64,000 bases of DNA from CAWUKT01 sp963923035 (GTDB lineage Bacteria; Bacteroidota; Bacteroidia; J057; JADKCL01). Positions 44,890 through 53,084 of the stretch are shown piece by piece. The notes below the pieces were generated by a model. The model was not told where the DNA came from. It saw only the letters and a list, made by a program, of their open reading frames with translations, and ran no database searches. The position numbers and the translations under genes were made by a program. Each line of letters opens with the position of its first letter. Position 1 is the first letter of the stretch. The DNA lies in NCBI GenBank assembly GCA_963923035.1, contig CAWUKT010000014.1:37432-101431 (forward strand), given 5' to 3'.

Positions 44890-45072
44890 GTGCACCTTCG
44901 TATCGTTCCACACACGGAATGCAATCCATTACACTTTAACTACATCTTCACCAGCTGGGAACTGGCCACCGATCAATGGCCGCCGAAAGTCTTTGTGCTG
45001 GGACCGTTCGTTTTTCATTTTCCAGAGCGAATCCCCACCCAGGCCTTCCACTTTCACAATCAATACTGCTAG
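44890..45072 (+). CDS. Possible small protein, unknown
   Basis: 60 residues from a GTG at 44890 (or 77 from an ATG at 44839): VHLRIVPHTECNPLHFNY ... ATDQWPPKVFVLGPFVF ... HFHNQYC. The composition is protein-like, with several His, Pro and aromatic residues and a hydrophobic middle, but I recognise no family. It lies between a divergent Crp/Fnr gene and a lipoprotein gene. It could be chance. Confidence 0.35.
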   Translation: MHLRIVPHTECNPLHFNYIFTSWELATDQWPPKVFVLGPFVFHFPERIPTQAFHFHNQYC

Positions 45073-45127
45073 GGACATTTTCCAAGGTTCAACTTATTAA
45101 AACACAAACCCTTACAAATTTATCCCC

Positions 45128-45865
45128 ATGAAAAAGTTGACCCGTACAACTGTTGCCCTCTCATTGACCCTCTTCGCTTTCTTCCTGATGCTGACTTCCT
45201 GCCAGGAAAAGGTGGCCGATCTCCAAGCCAAAGAAGAGATTCCGGTTTTCTCCCTGGAAAAGGACATGGTGATCTTCGCGGAAGATGGTGAAAGCTCCAT
45301 CACCGTGCGCCTGTTCGCCCATGACCAGGCCACCCTGGACCAATACACCGAAGCCAATTTTGAAGTGACGGCCATCCAGGAAGGCGAATCCATCGACGAT
45401 GTGCTGGCCGCCAAGTTCTCGGCGGAGCCCACCGCGGAGGAAGCCGCCTTCAAGATAGACCCGGATGAAGCCTCCCAAGAACCGGAATTTGCTTATCAGG
45501 AAGTCGGTCGTACCCTGGCCGATGGCGTCTCCGAACTGGCCTTGACCATCAAGGCCCCCCAGGACGGAAATGGCAAGCTGTTTGGACTGTTGGGCCCGCA
45601 CATCAGCATCAGCCCGATTGGAGAGGTACATGGAATGATTACCTCCGCCTCAATCACCCGGAACAGCCTGTTGTTTGCCACCAAGTTTGGATTCAAGGCC
45701 CGCACGACCTGGAACGATCCCTACTATACCATCGTTCCCGATTGGCAGACGCTGTCCTCCAAGGGTGCCAAGTATGAGAAAATCTTCAACCCGGGCATCA
45801 GCCGTTGCTACTTCCGGATCAAGCGTGGAATGGGCAGTTCCACCACAGTTTTCAAGCGCGATTAG
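45128..45865 (+). CDS. Lipoprotein of unknown function
   Basis: 245 residues. Signal with clear lipobox (FFLMLTSCQEK, Cys22), so a lipoprotein. The mature part starts acidic (KVADLQAKEEIPVFSLEKDM), contains strand-rich stretches, and ends in a basic region (CYFRIKRGMGSSTTVFKRD). No enzymatic motif seen. Single transcription unit: its own start spacing upstream and a terminator downstream. Confidence 0.8.
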   Translation: MKKLTRTTVALSLTLFAFFLMLTSCQEKVADLQAKEEIPVFSLEKDMVIFAEDGESSITVRLFAHDQATLDQYTEANFEVTAIQEGESIDDVLAAKFSAEPTAEEAAFKIDPDEASQEPEFAYQEVGRTLADGVSELALTIKAPQDGNGKLFGLLGPHISISPIGEVHGMITSASITRNSLLFATKFGFKARTTWNDPYYTIVPDWQTLSSKGAKYEKIFNPGISRCYFRIKRGMGSSTTVFKRD

Positions 45866-45910
45866 TACTTACTCCAATTCCGTTGATACAGGGAAACCTG
45901 TCTCAATATT

Positions 45911-45947
45911 CCAGAGGCCCCGTCGATTGGCGGGGCTTTCTGGGTTT
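45911..45947 (+). terminator. Rho-independent terminator after the lipoprotein gene
   Basis: GCCCCG (45917-45922) pairs with CGGGGC (45931-45936); the stem can extend outward with AGA/TCT, and GGGTTTTTA follows. Confidence 0.75.
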
Positions 45948-45959
45948 TTAGGGGGTTGG

Positions 45960-46240
45960 TGGATCGGGGAGGAGAGGGATGAATGAAGGGACGGGAAGAA
46001 GGGACAATGTGAAAATGGAATCAATGTGGGGATATGCAAATTTTGGGAAATGTCAGCATTGAAAAGATGAGGAAGGGAAGAAAGAGGACGGGAAGAAGGG
46101 GGAATGTGAAAATAGAGTTAAAGGAAAAAATGGGACAGGGAAAATTTAAGACGGGATCGGGCACAGGGATGGGGAAATATGGGGTTGAGAAAAGGGAAAC
46201 AGGAAATTGAAAATGGAGGGCAAAGAGGCCAATCCCCCCC
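45960..46240. repeat. Purine-rich intergenic low-complexity sequence
   Basis: About 280 bases that are mostly A and G on the plus strand. GGACGGGAAGAAGGG occurs at 45989 and 46086, each followed by AATGTGAAAAT. TGAAAATGGAATCAATG (46010-46026) recurs at 56186-56202. No gene. Confidence 0.55.
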
Positions 46241-46400
46241 TCAAAACGACTGCTTCACCAATTCCTGCCGCCGCTCGCGGCTCACCGGGATCCGCACCCC
46301 AGCCAGGATCAGCGAATTGCCCTCCAAGGCCTCGATCTTGTCGAGGGAGGCGATATAGGACTTGTGGATGCGCATGAAACGGTCCTCTGGGAGGGCCTCG
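46241..46400 (-). pseudogene. Truncated 3' end of a LytTR regulator gene (direct-repeat copy 1)
   Basis: 160 bases nearly identical to the 3' end of the intact LytTR gene (50773-50932). Read leftward they encode the last 52 residues of the LytTR domain (EALPEDRFMRIHKSYIASLD ... ELVKQSF, stop). The homology ends abruptly at 46400, and the frame then meets a stop with no start codon. There are seven differences: six synonymous and one changing Arg to Gln. A remnant of a second LytTR allele, not an expressed gene. Confidence 0.9.
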
Positions 46401-46426
46401 AAGCGTATCCATGAAGATTAGGGCCA

Positions 46427-46461
46427 AGAAAATGCCCCGGAAGCATACGTTTCCGGGGCAT
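46427..46461 (-). terminator. Rho-independent terminator after the toxin gene
   Basis: Stem of 11 bp, ATGCCCCGGAA (46461-46451 read leftward) with TTCCGGGGCAT (46442-46432), followed on the minus strand by TTTCTT. It lies between the toxin stop and the LytTR remnant. Confidence 0.85.
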
Positions 46462-46522
46462 GTGTAAGGTTCGTTGGATCGAGCGATACTTTGAATGGGA
46501 GAAGGACTGGTCTCTTCTAAGA

Positions 46523-49500
46523 TTAGATCTGGAACTTCTTGACAATGATCTCGCCTGGGGTATCCCCGTTGAATTTTTGCCGCACCATATAGTACTCAAC
46601 CCCTCCATTATGGAATGCTTGGTGCAGATCTGCTCCTAGTTGGACGATTTGGGGCTTGCTATCGGTCCGCATCACTTCGGTGATGGCTTCGAAGTACTCC
46701 GGGCTTCCCTGCTGGGCTCGCTTACCATCTGAAGTTCTCCTGGAACCCAAGGGAGAAGTTCCCCCTTTTGCCTCAACAACGATGTATGCCCCACTATTCT
46801 CATATACCAAATCAAATTCTCCCGATTTTCCTCCTCCAGAGGTCGTAGCGTCTATTTCTTTTGCCTTGGGATATTGGGTCTTGACAAAGGCCCGTCCCGC
46901 CAATTCGCCCGCTTCCTCACTTGAACCGATCACTCCCTGCATGGCTTTCTTGTAGTCTTCGTGCTCTTTTCCACGAAGGGGATCTGATGCGATTCCATGC
47001 GCCTCTTGCCTATAGTTGGCTCGTTGATCGGCGATTGCTTCCATACTTTCCTCAAAGTTGAGCCCATCAATGGTGGTTCCGGTAAATGTCGATTGGGCCA
47101 GTTTAGCATCCGAATGGTACTGGCTCCCCTTGAAGTTAAAACTCTGGTATTCTGCCAGGGAATCGACTTGCTTGGAACTATTCCAGGCCCGGGTTTTGGT
47201 ATTGTACCAATCTCCATTTTGGAGCTTGGCCAAGTGGTCTTGGAATTCATCCCCCTCTTGAATCGCGTGGGTTGGTTCCGGACTTCCCTGGTGTCGCTGT
47301 AGGTTCAACACTCTCAATTGATCAATTTGATCCTGGTTCAACAAACCTGCGTGGGCGAGGATTTGGTCCTCATAGTTTTTCATGTAATCGTTGAAGTGGA
47401 TGTCATCGAGGTTGGAGATGCCGGCTTTGTTGAGGTAATCTGGATTGTTGTAGGTCGTTCTCAGATGAGGGAATGGCTTTGGTTGCCCGGCTATCCGTCG
47501 ACTTTTCCTTACCCTGCCCATCAAGACATCCGGATTGATCCGGCCAAAAATCAGAATCCATTCGGCTCGGACTTCCGCATAAAAGCTCTTGAACCGGGAT
47601 TCTGCGGCGAGTCCCAGCGCCAGCTCATCCATTGTTTCGGCGCCCGAGACAATGGTTGGATCGCTTCCTTTCAGGTGGAATTTACCGGCGCTGACGCTGT
47701 CACCAAACCCAGAGCGGAGATCTCCATTCGGGCGTACCTCAGCCTTGCCTCTAATTCTTCGGGTGAGGTTCCACCGGGAAAGGTTGGGATTGGGCAGGTG
47801 GGGAGACGGGGGAATGGCATCAGGGTCGGGCATTTTGTGGACCCCGGAAGGGGCATCCGGGGTCCGGTAGTCAAAGCCACCGGTGACGACTTCGAAGGCC
47901 AATAGGCAAAGAGCCTTGGCGAGGTGGAAGGCACTTTTTCGCGTATTTCCTTGTAATGCGGACTTAATGTAGAGGATTAGTTCCGCCAGAATTTCAGTCG
48001 CTGCCTGAATGCCAAAGGCAACATCCAGGGCGGTCAACACCATCCCCGCCACGGAAGCGGCGACTTGGACGCCCCCAAACATGATCAAAGCCGCCGCACT
48101 GGCTAGGGCACCAGTAATGATCCCGGCCAGCAGCGGCCATTTATCTTCCAACCAAGCCACGATTTGTTTGCCAACCTGCTCGGAATAATATTTCAGCCGC
48201 TCTTTGTTGGTGAAGGGACCCACCATCCCATTGGCATCCGGGACAAATCGATTTCGCTCGGCTGGGGCCTCGGACGTTGATGTTTGTCCCGATTCCTCCA
48301 AGCCATCCTCGCCGATACCAAAGTGGGACTTCAGCGCCGCAATGCCATTGCGCCCCCCTGTAAAGTCATCCCCCAGCTCATGCTGCCCCTCCGGCAATGC
48401 CAACAGTGCTTCCATGAGGTCGTCGTCGTGGGCCGGATAATCGAACGTGTGCTGCATTTCGAAGTCTGCTTCTGAGTAGGTCTCCTGCGCGAGCAAGTCC
48501 AGATTTTCGTCCGGAATGTCCACCAACTCCCCGACACCAGCCTCAGGAGCTTGCAGGTATTCATTGGGAAGCGGTTGGGTAACATCGATCCCCAATACGA
48601 CTTCGCTGGCGGCACTGACCAGGATTCCCGGTTGGTAGATCAGCGTTTGGAGAACCTCGACCAAAGTTTTGAGGATTTCAAGTCCGGTCAACAGATCGGT
48701 TATAAAATCCATGATCGCTGCCACAACTCCTTCCCCTGCCTCAAGCATTTTACTGAAAGCAGCTTCCACCTCCGTGTAGATGACCTGAATAGCGGCTTGC
48801 AGACCTTGGCTGCTCTGCTGGACCTTCTTGTCCAACTTATTCTGCAAGTCCGCCCAGTAGGAAGTGACCTCAGTAACAATCCCATCAATGGTGCTGGTGG
48901 CAGTAGTGGCGAGTGTGCTCAAATCTGTGATCAAAGATTGAATCTGAGTTTGAATAGCCCCCAGGACCCGGTTCTTCATAGAATTTATGGTAGCCATCAA
49001 GTCAGGTTTACCAGAGACTCCACCTTCGCCTTTAAGGAAAGCCTTGATGTCCGCGATAGTGAGATTTGAAAAGACGTCTTCGACCTTGTCGGTGACCTTT
49101 TGGGGTACATCTTTTCCTATTTCAATGCCTTTCTCGAATCCATCTTTTAATCCGTCTCCAATGTCATCAATGAAACCAGGGCGCTTGAAGGCTTGTACCG
49201 TAGACCCATCCTGCTCATCCTCAGGAGTCTCTCCATTGATGGCCGAGAGGATATCCTGATCTCCGGTTTGAATTTCGCTGAGGACCTCTGTTTCCGCTTC
49301 ATCTTTGTCCTGTTGCGCATTTTGATCGTAATCTGTAACGGCATCTACCAGCTTGTTCCCCAGGGTTTGCTTTTGATGGAGGACATCGGCAACGAATTGG
49401 GAGCGATCATAAGGAAGGTCTTCAATCGATGTGGCTTCATTCTCGGAGGATCCCTCCAACGCTGTCTGGAAGGCTTGGTGCTGCAATTTGAATTCCTCGA

Positions 49501-50395
49501 TGGTGGTTCCTATCGATGGATACCTCGAGGCAATTTCCGTATCAATTTGAGTCTGGACCGATTGGGTGATGTCCAGCTGTTCGGTCTGTAAGAATTCGAG
49601 GGAAGGAAGGGCAAAATCACCGGCTGGGAACTCGGGTGTCGGAATGGATTCCATGCTGATTTTTCCATCCAAAACGCCCGTCAGGTCAGGCGTCAGATCT
49701 CCACCGCCCGATTGCTTTGCGATAAGTGATTTTTGGGTCTCGAAAGTATCAGACACAGCGGTACGTTCCGTTTCAACAGCTTTCTCCATGAGATCAAGAG
49801 GATTGCTTCCACTGCCTTCTTCGATTTCCAGCCCAGTGAAAGCCGGATTCCAATTTTCAAATCTGATGAATTCCGCGGTGTCCTCTTCTTGGGAGGTCTT
49901 GAGGTACGTTTGAATGCTTTGCCCAGCCTCTGACAGCCCCAAATTCAGCTCTGGAAGGGCAATGGTGGGATCATTTTCTTCGACTTCCTCTTTGAATCCA
50001 GCCAGAACGTCATTCTCATGAGCAGAAACAACCCCACGGAGACTTTGGGCCAGTTCAACGTTCGCCGATTTAACATAGGTTTTATCCAGTTGCTGGAGCA
50101 TAGCAGGGTACGCCAGCGGAGGAGAACTTTCGAAATTGATGATTTGCGTGGAAAGGAGGGCATTGGCGATATAAGAGGTACCGGAAGTACTCGCCGAGCT
50201 GGGTTCTTCCCCTGAATCTGCTCCTGTTGGGGTTTTGGCGGAGGAAGCCATCAATTTCAGGGGAGGAGGTGCAGAACCTTTGGGAGGAGGGGAAGAAAAG
50301 CTGCTGGCCGCCAAGGGGTGTTGGCCAAAGGAAGGTCTCTCAGAACTGGCGGCATCTTTTTCAGCATTGGTGGGAGAAGACACTTGGTTTTCCAT
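46523..50395 (-). CDS. Polymorphic-toxin-like effector with C-terminal PD-(D/E)xK nuclease
   Basis: 1290 residues from the ATG at 50395; the frame is open upstream but without family-like sequence. The N-terminus (about 1-75) is a Ser/Pro/Ala leader with PPPLKLMASS, like other leaders here. Residues about 75-640 are long helical, Glu/Gln-rich and low in motifs. Around 750-815 is a strongly hydrophobic helical region (LLAGIITGALASAAALIMFG), a likely membrane-insertion segment. The C-terminus has GEFDLVYENSGAYIVVEAKGG, with Asp1195, Glu1208 and Lys1210 as a PD-(D/E)xK core, followed by GKRAQQGSPEYFEAI, typical of restriction-endonuclease-fold toxin tips. It probably cuts nucleic acid in a target cell. 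No obvious immunity gene is adjacent. Confidence 0.8.
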   Translation of the reverse strand: MENQVSSPTNAEKDAASSERPSFGQHPLAASSFSSPPPKGSAPPPLKLMASSAKTPTGADSGEEPSSASTSGTSYIANALLSTQIINFESSPPLAYPAMLQQLDKTYVKSANVELAQSLRGVVSAHENDVLAGFKEEVEENDPTIALPELNLGLSEAGQSIQTYLKTSQEEDTAEFIRFENWNPAFTGLEIEEGSGSNPLDLMEKAVETERTAVSDTFETQKSLIAKQSGGGDLTPDLTGVLDGKISMESIPTPEFPAGDFALPSLEFLQTEQLDITQSVQTQIDTEIASRYPSIGTTIEEFKLQHQAFQTALEGSSENEATSIEDLPYDRSQFVADVLHQKQTLGNKLVDAVTDYDQNAQQDKDEAETEVLSEIQTGDQDILSAINGETPEDEQDGSTVQAFKRPGFIDDIGDGLKDGFEKGIEIGKDVPQKVTDKVEDVFSNLTIADIKAFLKGEGGVSGKPDLMATINSMKNRVLGAIQTQIQSLITDLSTLATTATSTIDGIVTEVTSYWADLQNKLDKKVQQSSQGLQAAIQVIYTEVEAAFSKMLEAGEGVVAAIMDFITDLLTGLEILKTLVEVLQTLIYQPGILVSAASEVVLGIDVTQPLPNEYLQAPEAGVGELVDIPDENLDLLAQETYSEADFEMQHTFDYPAHDDDLMEALLALPEGQHELGDDFTGGRNGIAALKSHFGIGEDGLEESGQTSTSEAPAERNRFVPDANGMVGPFTNKERLKYYSEQVGKQIVAWLEDKWPLLAGIITGALASAAALIMFGGVQVAASVAGMVLTALDVAFGIQAATEILAELILYIKSALQGNTRKSAFHLAKALCLLAFEVVTGGFDYRTPDAPSGVHKMPDPDAIPPSPHLPNPNLSRWNLTRRIRGKAEVRPNGDLRSGFGDSVSAGKFHLKGSDPTIVSGAETMDELALGLAAESRFKSFYAEVRAEWILIFGRINPDVLMGRVRKSRRIAGQPKPFPHLRTTYNNPDYLNKAGISNLDDIHFNDYMKNYEDQILAHAGLLNQDQIDQLRVLNLQRHQGSPEPTHAIQEGDEFQDHLAKLQNGDWYNTKTRAWNSSKQVDSLAEYQSFNFKGSQYHSDAKLAQSTFTGTTIDGLNFEESMEAIADQRANYRQEAHGIASDPLRGKEHEDYKKAMQGVIGSSEEAGELAGRAFVKTQYPKAKEIDATTSGGGKSGEFDLVYENSGAYIVVEAKGGTSPLGSRRTSDGKRAQQGSPEYFEAITEVMRTDSKPQIVQLGADLHQAFHNGGVEYYMVRQKFNGDTPGEIIVKKFQI

Positions 50396-50772
50396 GGTGA
50401 TGAGCGTAAAGGCAATTGGGTCCGGAACGGACGTCAGGGGTTCGGGTGCGAAAACGAAAGAATGGGAATCGTAAAAACTTTTCTTAGCAGGGTATGGAGC
50501 CATTCATTGGGGCTCCCCGAAAGGACCACCCGTGAATGAATCCCAATCCTTAGGAGCCTTAGCAGGGGTAGGGAATGCTGAATGGACAGCGCTCCTTGAT
50601 CTTACTCCTAAAGATTGTATAACTTAAAAATAGGCTTCAACCAGTAACGGGCCCATTTTATTCAACCAATTGCAGCTTTCACTCAATCAACCGTAAAAGT
50701 CAACTTATTGGCTGATGGCACCCGATGGTTGAGGATTCGATGTCGTTGGTAGGAATACCCTCCCCATCCCCC
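50396..50772. other. Leader region of the toxin gene with 25-bp-spaced TCAACC sites
   Basis: 377 bases without a gene between the toxin start and the LytTR stop. TCAACC occurs at 50637, 50662 and 50687, exactly 25 bases apart (GGTTGA on the toxin's strand). These could be operator or recombinase arm sites. No riboswitch or clear promoter recognised. Confidence 0.4.
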
Positions 50773-50932
50773 TCAAAACGACCGCTTCACCAATTCCTGC
50801 CGCCGCTCGCGGCTCACCGGGATCCGCACCCCGGCCAGGATCAGCGAATTGCCTTCCAGGGCCTCGATCTTGTCCAGGGAGGCGATATAGGACTTGTGGA
50901 TGCGCATGAAGCGGTCCTCCGGGAGGGCCTCG
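50773..50932 (-). repeat. Direct-repeat copy 2 (3' end of intact LytTR gene)
   Basis: Same orientation as 46241-46400, 153 of 160 bases identical by hand alignment. Similarity reaches about ten bases further on the outer side in a C-rich run (ATCCCCC). Confidence 0.9.
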
Positions 50933-51477
50933 GTGAGGTTCTTGAGGGATTCAAGGACGACAAAATTGCCGCGGCTGGTCACCACCTTCACATATTCGCG
51001 CAGGCCCTCGATGTAAAGGATCTCATCGTGCTGGACCTTGACCAGCTTGCCGTCCATCCGCAAGGTGATGAACGCCTTGGAGTGCGCAGGAACCGCGGGT
51101 GGCGGCGTTTCCTTCCGGGCTTCCTTGAGGAACAAGCTGGCCTTGTTGGCGGCCTGGACGAAGCGGTTGAAGGAGAAGGGCTTGCGCAGATAATCCACCA
51201 CGTTCAACTCAAATGCCTCTACCGCATATTCGTCGTAGGCGGTGGTAAAGATGGTGACCGGCGGCGTCGGAATGGACCGCAGCAAATTGGCTCCGCTCAA
51301 TACCGGCATCTGGATGTCCAGAAACATCAGGTCAATCGACTCCGACTGGAGCACCCGCAGCGCTTCCAACGGCGACTCCAACTTGGCCACGACCTCATAG
51401 CCATGCAGCCGGCCGAGAAACTCCTCGAGCAAGTCCAGGGCGAGGTATTCGTCGTCTACCAGGAGGGTCCTAATCAT
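50773..51477 (-). CDS. LytTR-family response regulator
   Basis: 234 residues from the ATG at 51477. Receiver domain (1-120): MIRTLLVDDEYLAL, the phosphoacceptor Asp in DLMFLDIQMPVLSG, and TTAYDEYAVEAFELNVVDYLRKPF. LytTR DNA-binding domain (about 140-234) ends in PEDRFMRIHKSYIASLDKI. Together with the adjacent sensor kinase it forms a LytS/LytR-type pair that controls transcription in response to an unknown signal. Its start overlaps the kinase stop (ATGATTAG). The last 160 bases are duplicated 4.4 kb away. Confidence 0.94.
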   Translation of the reverse strand: MIRTLLVDDEYLALDLLEEFLGRLHGYEVVAKLESPLEALRVLQSESIDLMFLDIQMPVLSGANLLRSIPTPPVTIFTTAYDEYAVEAFELNVVDYLRKPFSFNRFVQAANKASLFLKEARKETPPPAVPAHSKAFITLRMDGKLVKVQHDEILYIEGLREYVKVVTSRGNFVVLESLKNLTEALPEDRFMRIHKSYIASLDKIEALEGNSLILAGVRIPVSRERRQELVKRSF

Positions 51478-52498
51478 CGTATTCGATTTCGAGCGTGACA
51501 GTAAAGATGGAATCGGTATCCACGATCTCCAAACGGTACTTGTCCGGATGGCGGATGGACAGCCGCTTTTGGATATTGACCAGGCCGACGCCTCCATGTT
51601 GATCCTTTTGGGGATTGGGGGAATAAGAATTGGTCGCCCGGAACCGGAGCCCGCCGGGGAGAAACTCCATGTTGAAATGGGCAAACCCATCCGGATTGCG
51701 GCCGACGTCGCCGTGCTTGATCGCATTCTCGACCAACGGAATGAACAGCATTGGCTCCAATTGCGCCCCTCCCGCTTCCCCCTCAATCTGCAAGTGCATA
51801 TTGGACGCATTCCGACTGCGCAGCTGGTACAACTCGATCAGCTGCTGGCATTGCTCCAACTCCTTGGCCACCGGGACGAGCTCCTTGGCGCCATCGTAGA
51901 TGGCATACCGCAACAGATCGGACAATCGGAGGACCATTTCCGGGGTTTGGGGCGACTGAATCACCGACAGGGAGTAGATATTGTGCAGGGTATTGAACAG
52001 AAAATGGGGATTGATCTGGGCCTTCAGGTACTGAATCTGGGTCTCCTGGTAGTGGTTCAGCAAGGCCATATTCTCCTTCTCCTGCTTGGATTGGGTGGAA
52101 ACGCCGTGGTAGAGGTAGGCCATGAAAACGGGAATGCAGGACACGACAATCGGAAGGACCAGGCCCGTTCGGAGCGATTCGATGGGGTCCATGGGGGCAT
52201 TGGGAAACTGGTCAATCCCGTAGGAATTCAAGGTCGGTTTCAGGGCAATGATGATTCCGACCACCAGGACCGTCCCCCCGAGCCACACAAATTTGTTCCC
52301 GCCCCTCTCCACCTTGATCATCGCAATGCGGGTCAGGGCATAAATGCCTCCGGCGAGGAGAATGTGAGCGGTAGCGATGAACATGGACCATCCCAGCGGC
52401 CAAACCAGCCGGCAGGAATAGAAGGTCGCGATCCAAAAGACTCCGAAGACGACTACGTGGATCAACCAGCCTATTTTTCGGTTTTCTATGAAGCGCAT
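51470..52498 (-). CDS. LytS-type sensor histidine kinase
   Basis: 342 residues from the ATG at 52498. Four or so membrane helices in the first 145 residues (WLIHVVVFGVFWIATFYS, MFIATAHILLAGGIYAL, WLGGTVLVVGIIIAL, LPIVVSCIPVFMAYLYHG). The His_kinase (PF06580-type) domain has QINPHFLFNTLHNI with the phosphorylated His, and the ATPase part has PLVENAIKHG and GVGLVNIQKRL. Cognate of the following LytTR regulator, with which it overlaps by eight bases. Signal unknown. Confidence 0.93.
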   Translation of the reverse strand: MRFIENRKIGWLIHVVVFGVFWIATFYSCRLVWPLGWSMFIATAHILLAGGIYALTRIAMIKVERGGNKFVWLGGTVLVVGIIIALKPTLNSYGIDQFPNAPMDPIESLRTGLVLPIVVSCIPVFMAYLYHGVSTQSKQEKENMALLNHYQETQIQYLKAQINPHFLFNTLHNIYSLSVIQSPQTPEMVLRLSDLLRYAIYDGAKELVPVAKELEQCQQLIELYQLRSRNASNMHLQIEGEAGGAQLEPMLFIPLVENAIKHGDVGRNPDGFAHFNMEFLPGGLRFRATNSYSPNPQKDQHGGVGLVNIQKRLSIRHPDKYRLEIVDTDSIFTVTLEIEYDD

Positions 52499-52750
52499 CG
52501 CATTGGTAGGGGTTCCATTCAACAGAAGGTAAGCGATCTTTTCCCCTTCTCCAACGCACTTCAACCAAGCGGAACGATTCTTCAATCAACGGTCGGAAAT
52601 CATCTATGACCTGAAGGGAAAGAGGGAGGAAAAGGGATGGGAGAGAAGGGAAATGGGAGTAAAATGTCAGATGGAGGGAAATGGTAGTATTCGGTATCTT
52701 GGTAGTTTGGCCAAATAAATGGGTTGGATTTGAAGGAATCTCCAAATATA

Positions 52751-52918
52751 CCTAGGAGGTTCTAACTCGGAGGTAAGCTGGCTTGCCTTCGACCGAAGCC
52801 AGCTTGCCTCGAACCGAAGCTGGCTTGGGTCAAACCGAAGCTGACTCGCCTCGAACAGAAGTCAGCTCACCTGAAGGTGAAGTTGGCCCACCGGTCCGGT
52901 CAGCAGGTAGGACCGAGA
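52751..52918. repeat. Non-coding array with 21-bp periodicity (array B)
   Basis: The spacer 52499-53084 has no convincing gene. CCGAAGC occurs at 52793, 52814 and 52835, and related CAGAAG and GTGAAG at 52856 and 52877: five units exactly 21 bases apart, each followed by a GCTTGCCTCGAA-like stretch. No unique spacers, so not CRISPR. It shares the period, though little exact sequence, with array A at 23.5 kb. Purine-rich sequence (52610-52690) precedes it. Confidence 0.7.
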
Positions 52919-53084
52919 GGCGAGCCAGCCTGGGGCTGAGGTAGGTGGCGACGGCAATGGTGGGGCGTTAGAAGCCCAGAAGGAAGTCTGCGCCAATTGG
53001 CGGAGGAGTCAACAACAAAGTCGAAATGAAGAGGTAGCCTTGCGCACCGGCTCACCGATGGCGATCAAGTTGGGTTCTCCCAGA

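Larger units (their letters stand above)
46401..50772 (-). mobile_element. Candidate inserted cassette carrying the nuclease toxin gene
   Basis: 4.4 kb bounded exactly by the two direct copies of the LytTR 3' end (46241-46400 and 50773-50932). It holds the toxin gene and its terminator only; no integrase, transposase or terminal inverted repeat is visible. The toxin gene appears less GC-rich than the genes on either side. The arrangement fits insertion or homologous exchange at a gene 3' end that rebuilds the host gene, but a tandem duplication followed by deletion could give the same picture. Confidence 0.35.

Noticed and set aside
44745..44939. 64-codon frame upstream of the small protein candidate
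   Set aside because: No protein-like features and overlaps the better candidate in another frame.
46146..46427. Open frame across the LytTR remnant in another frame
   Set aside because: The LytTR frame explains the bases; the other frame is a shadow.
52751..52918. CRISPR array
   Set aside because: Units abut each other with no unique spacers, are too short, and no cas genes are present.
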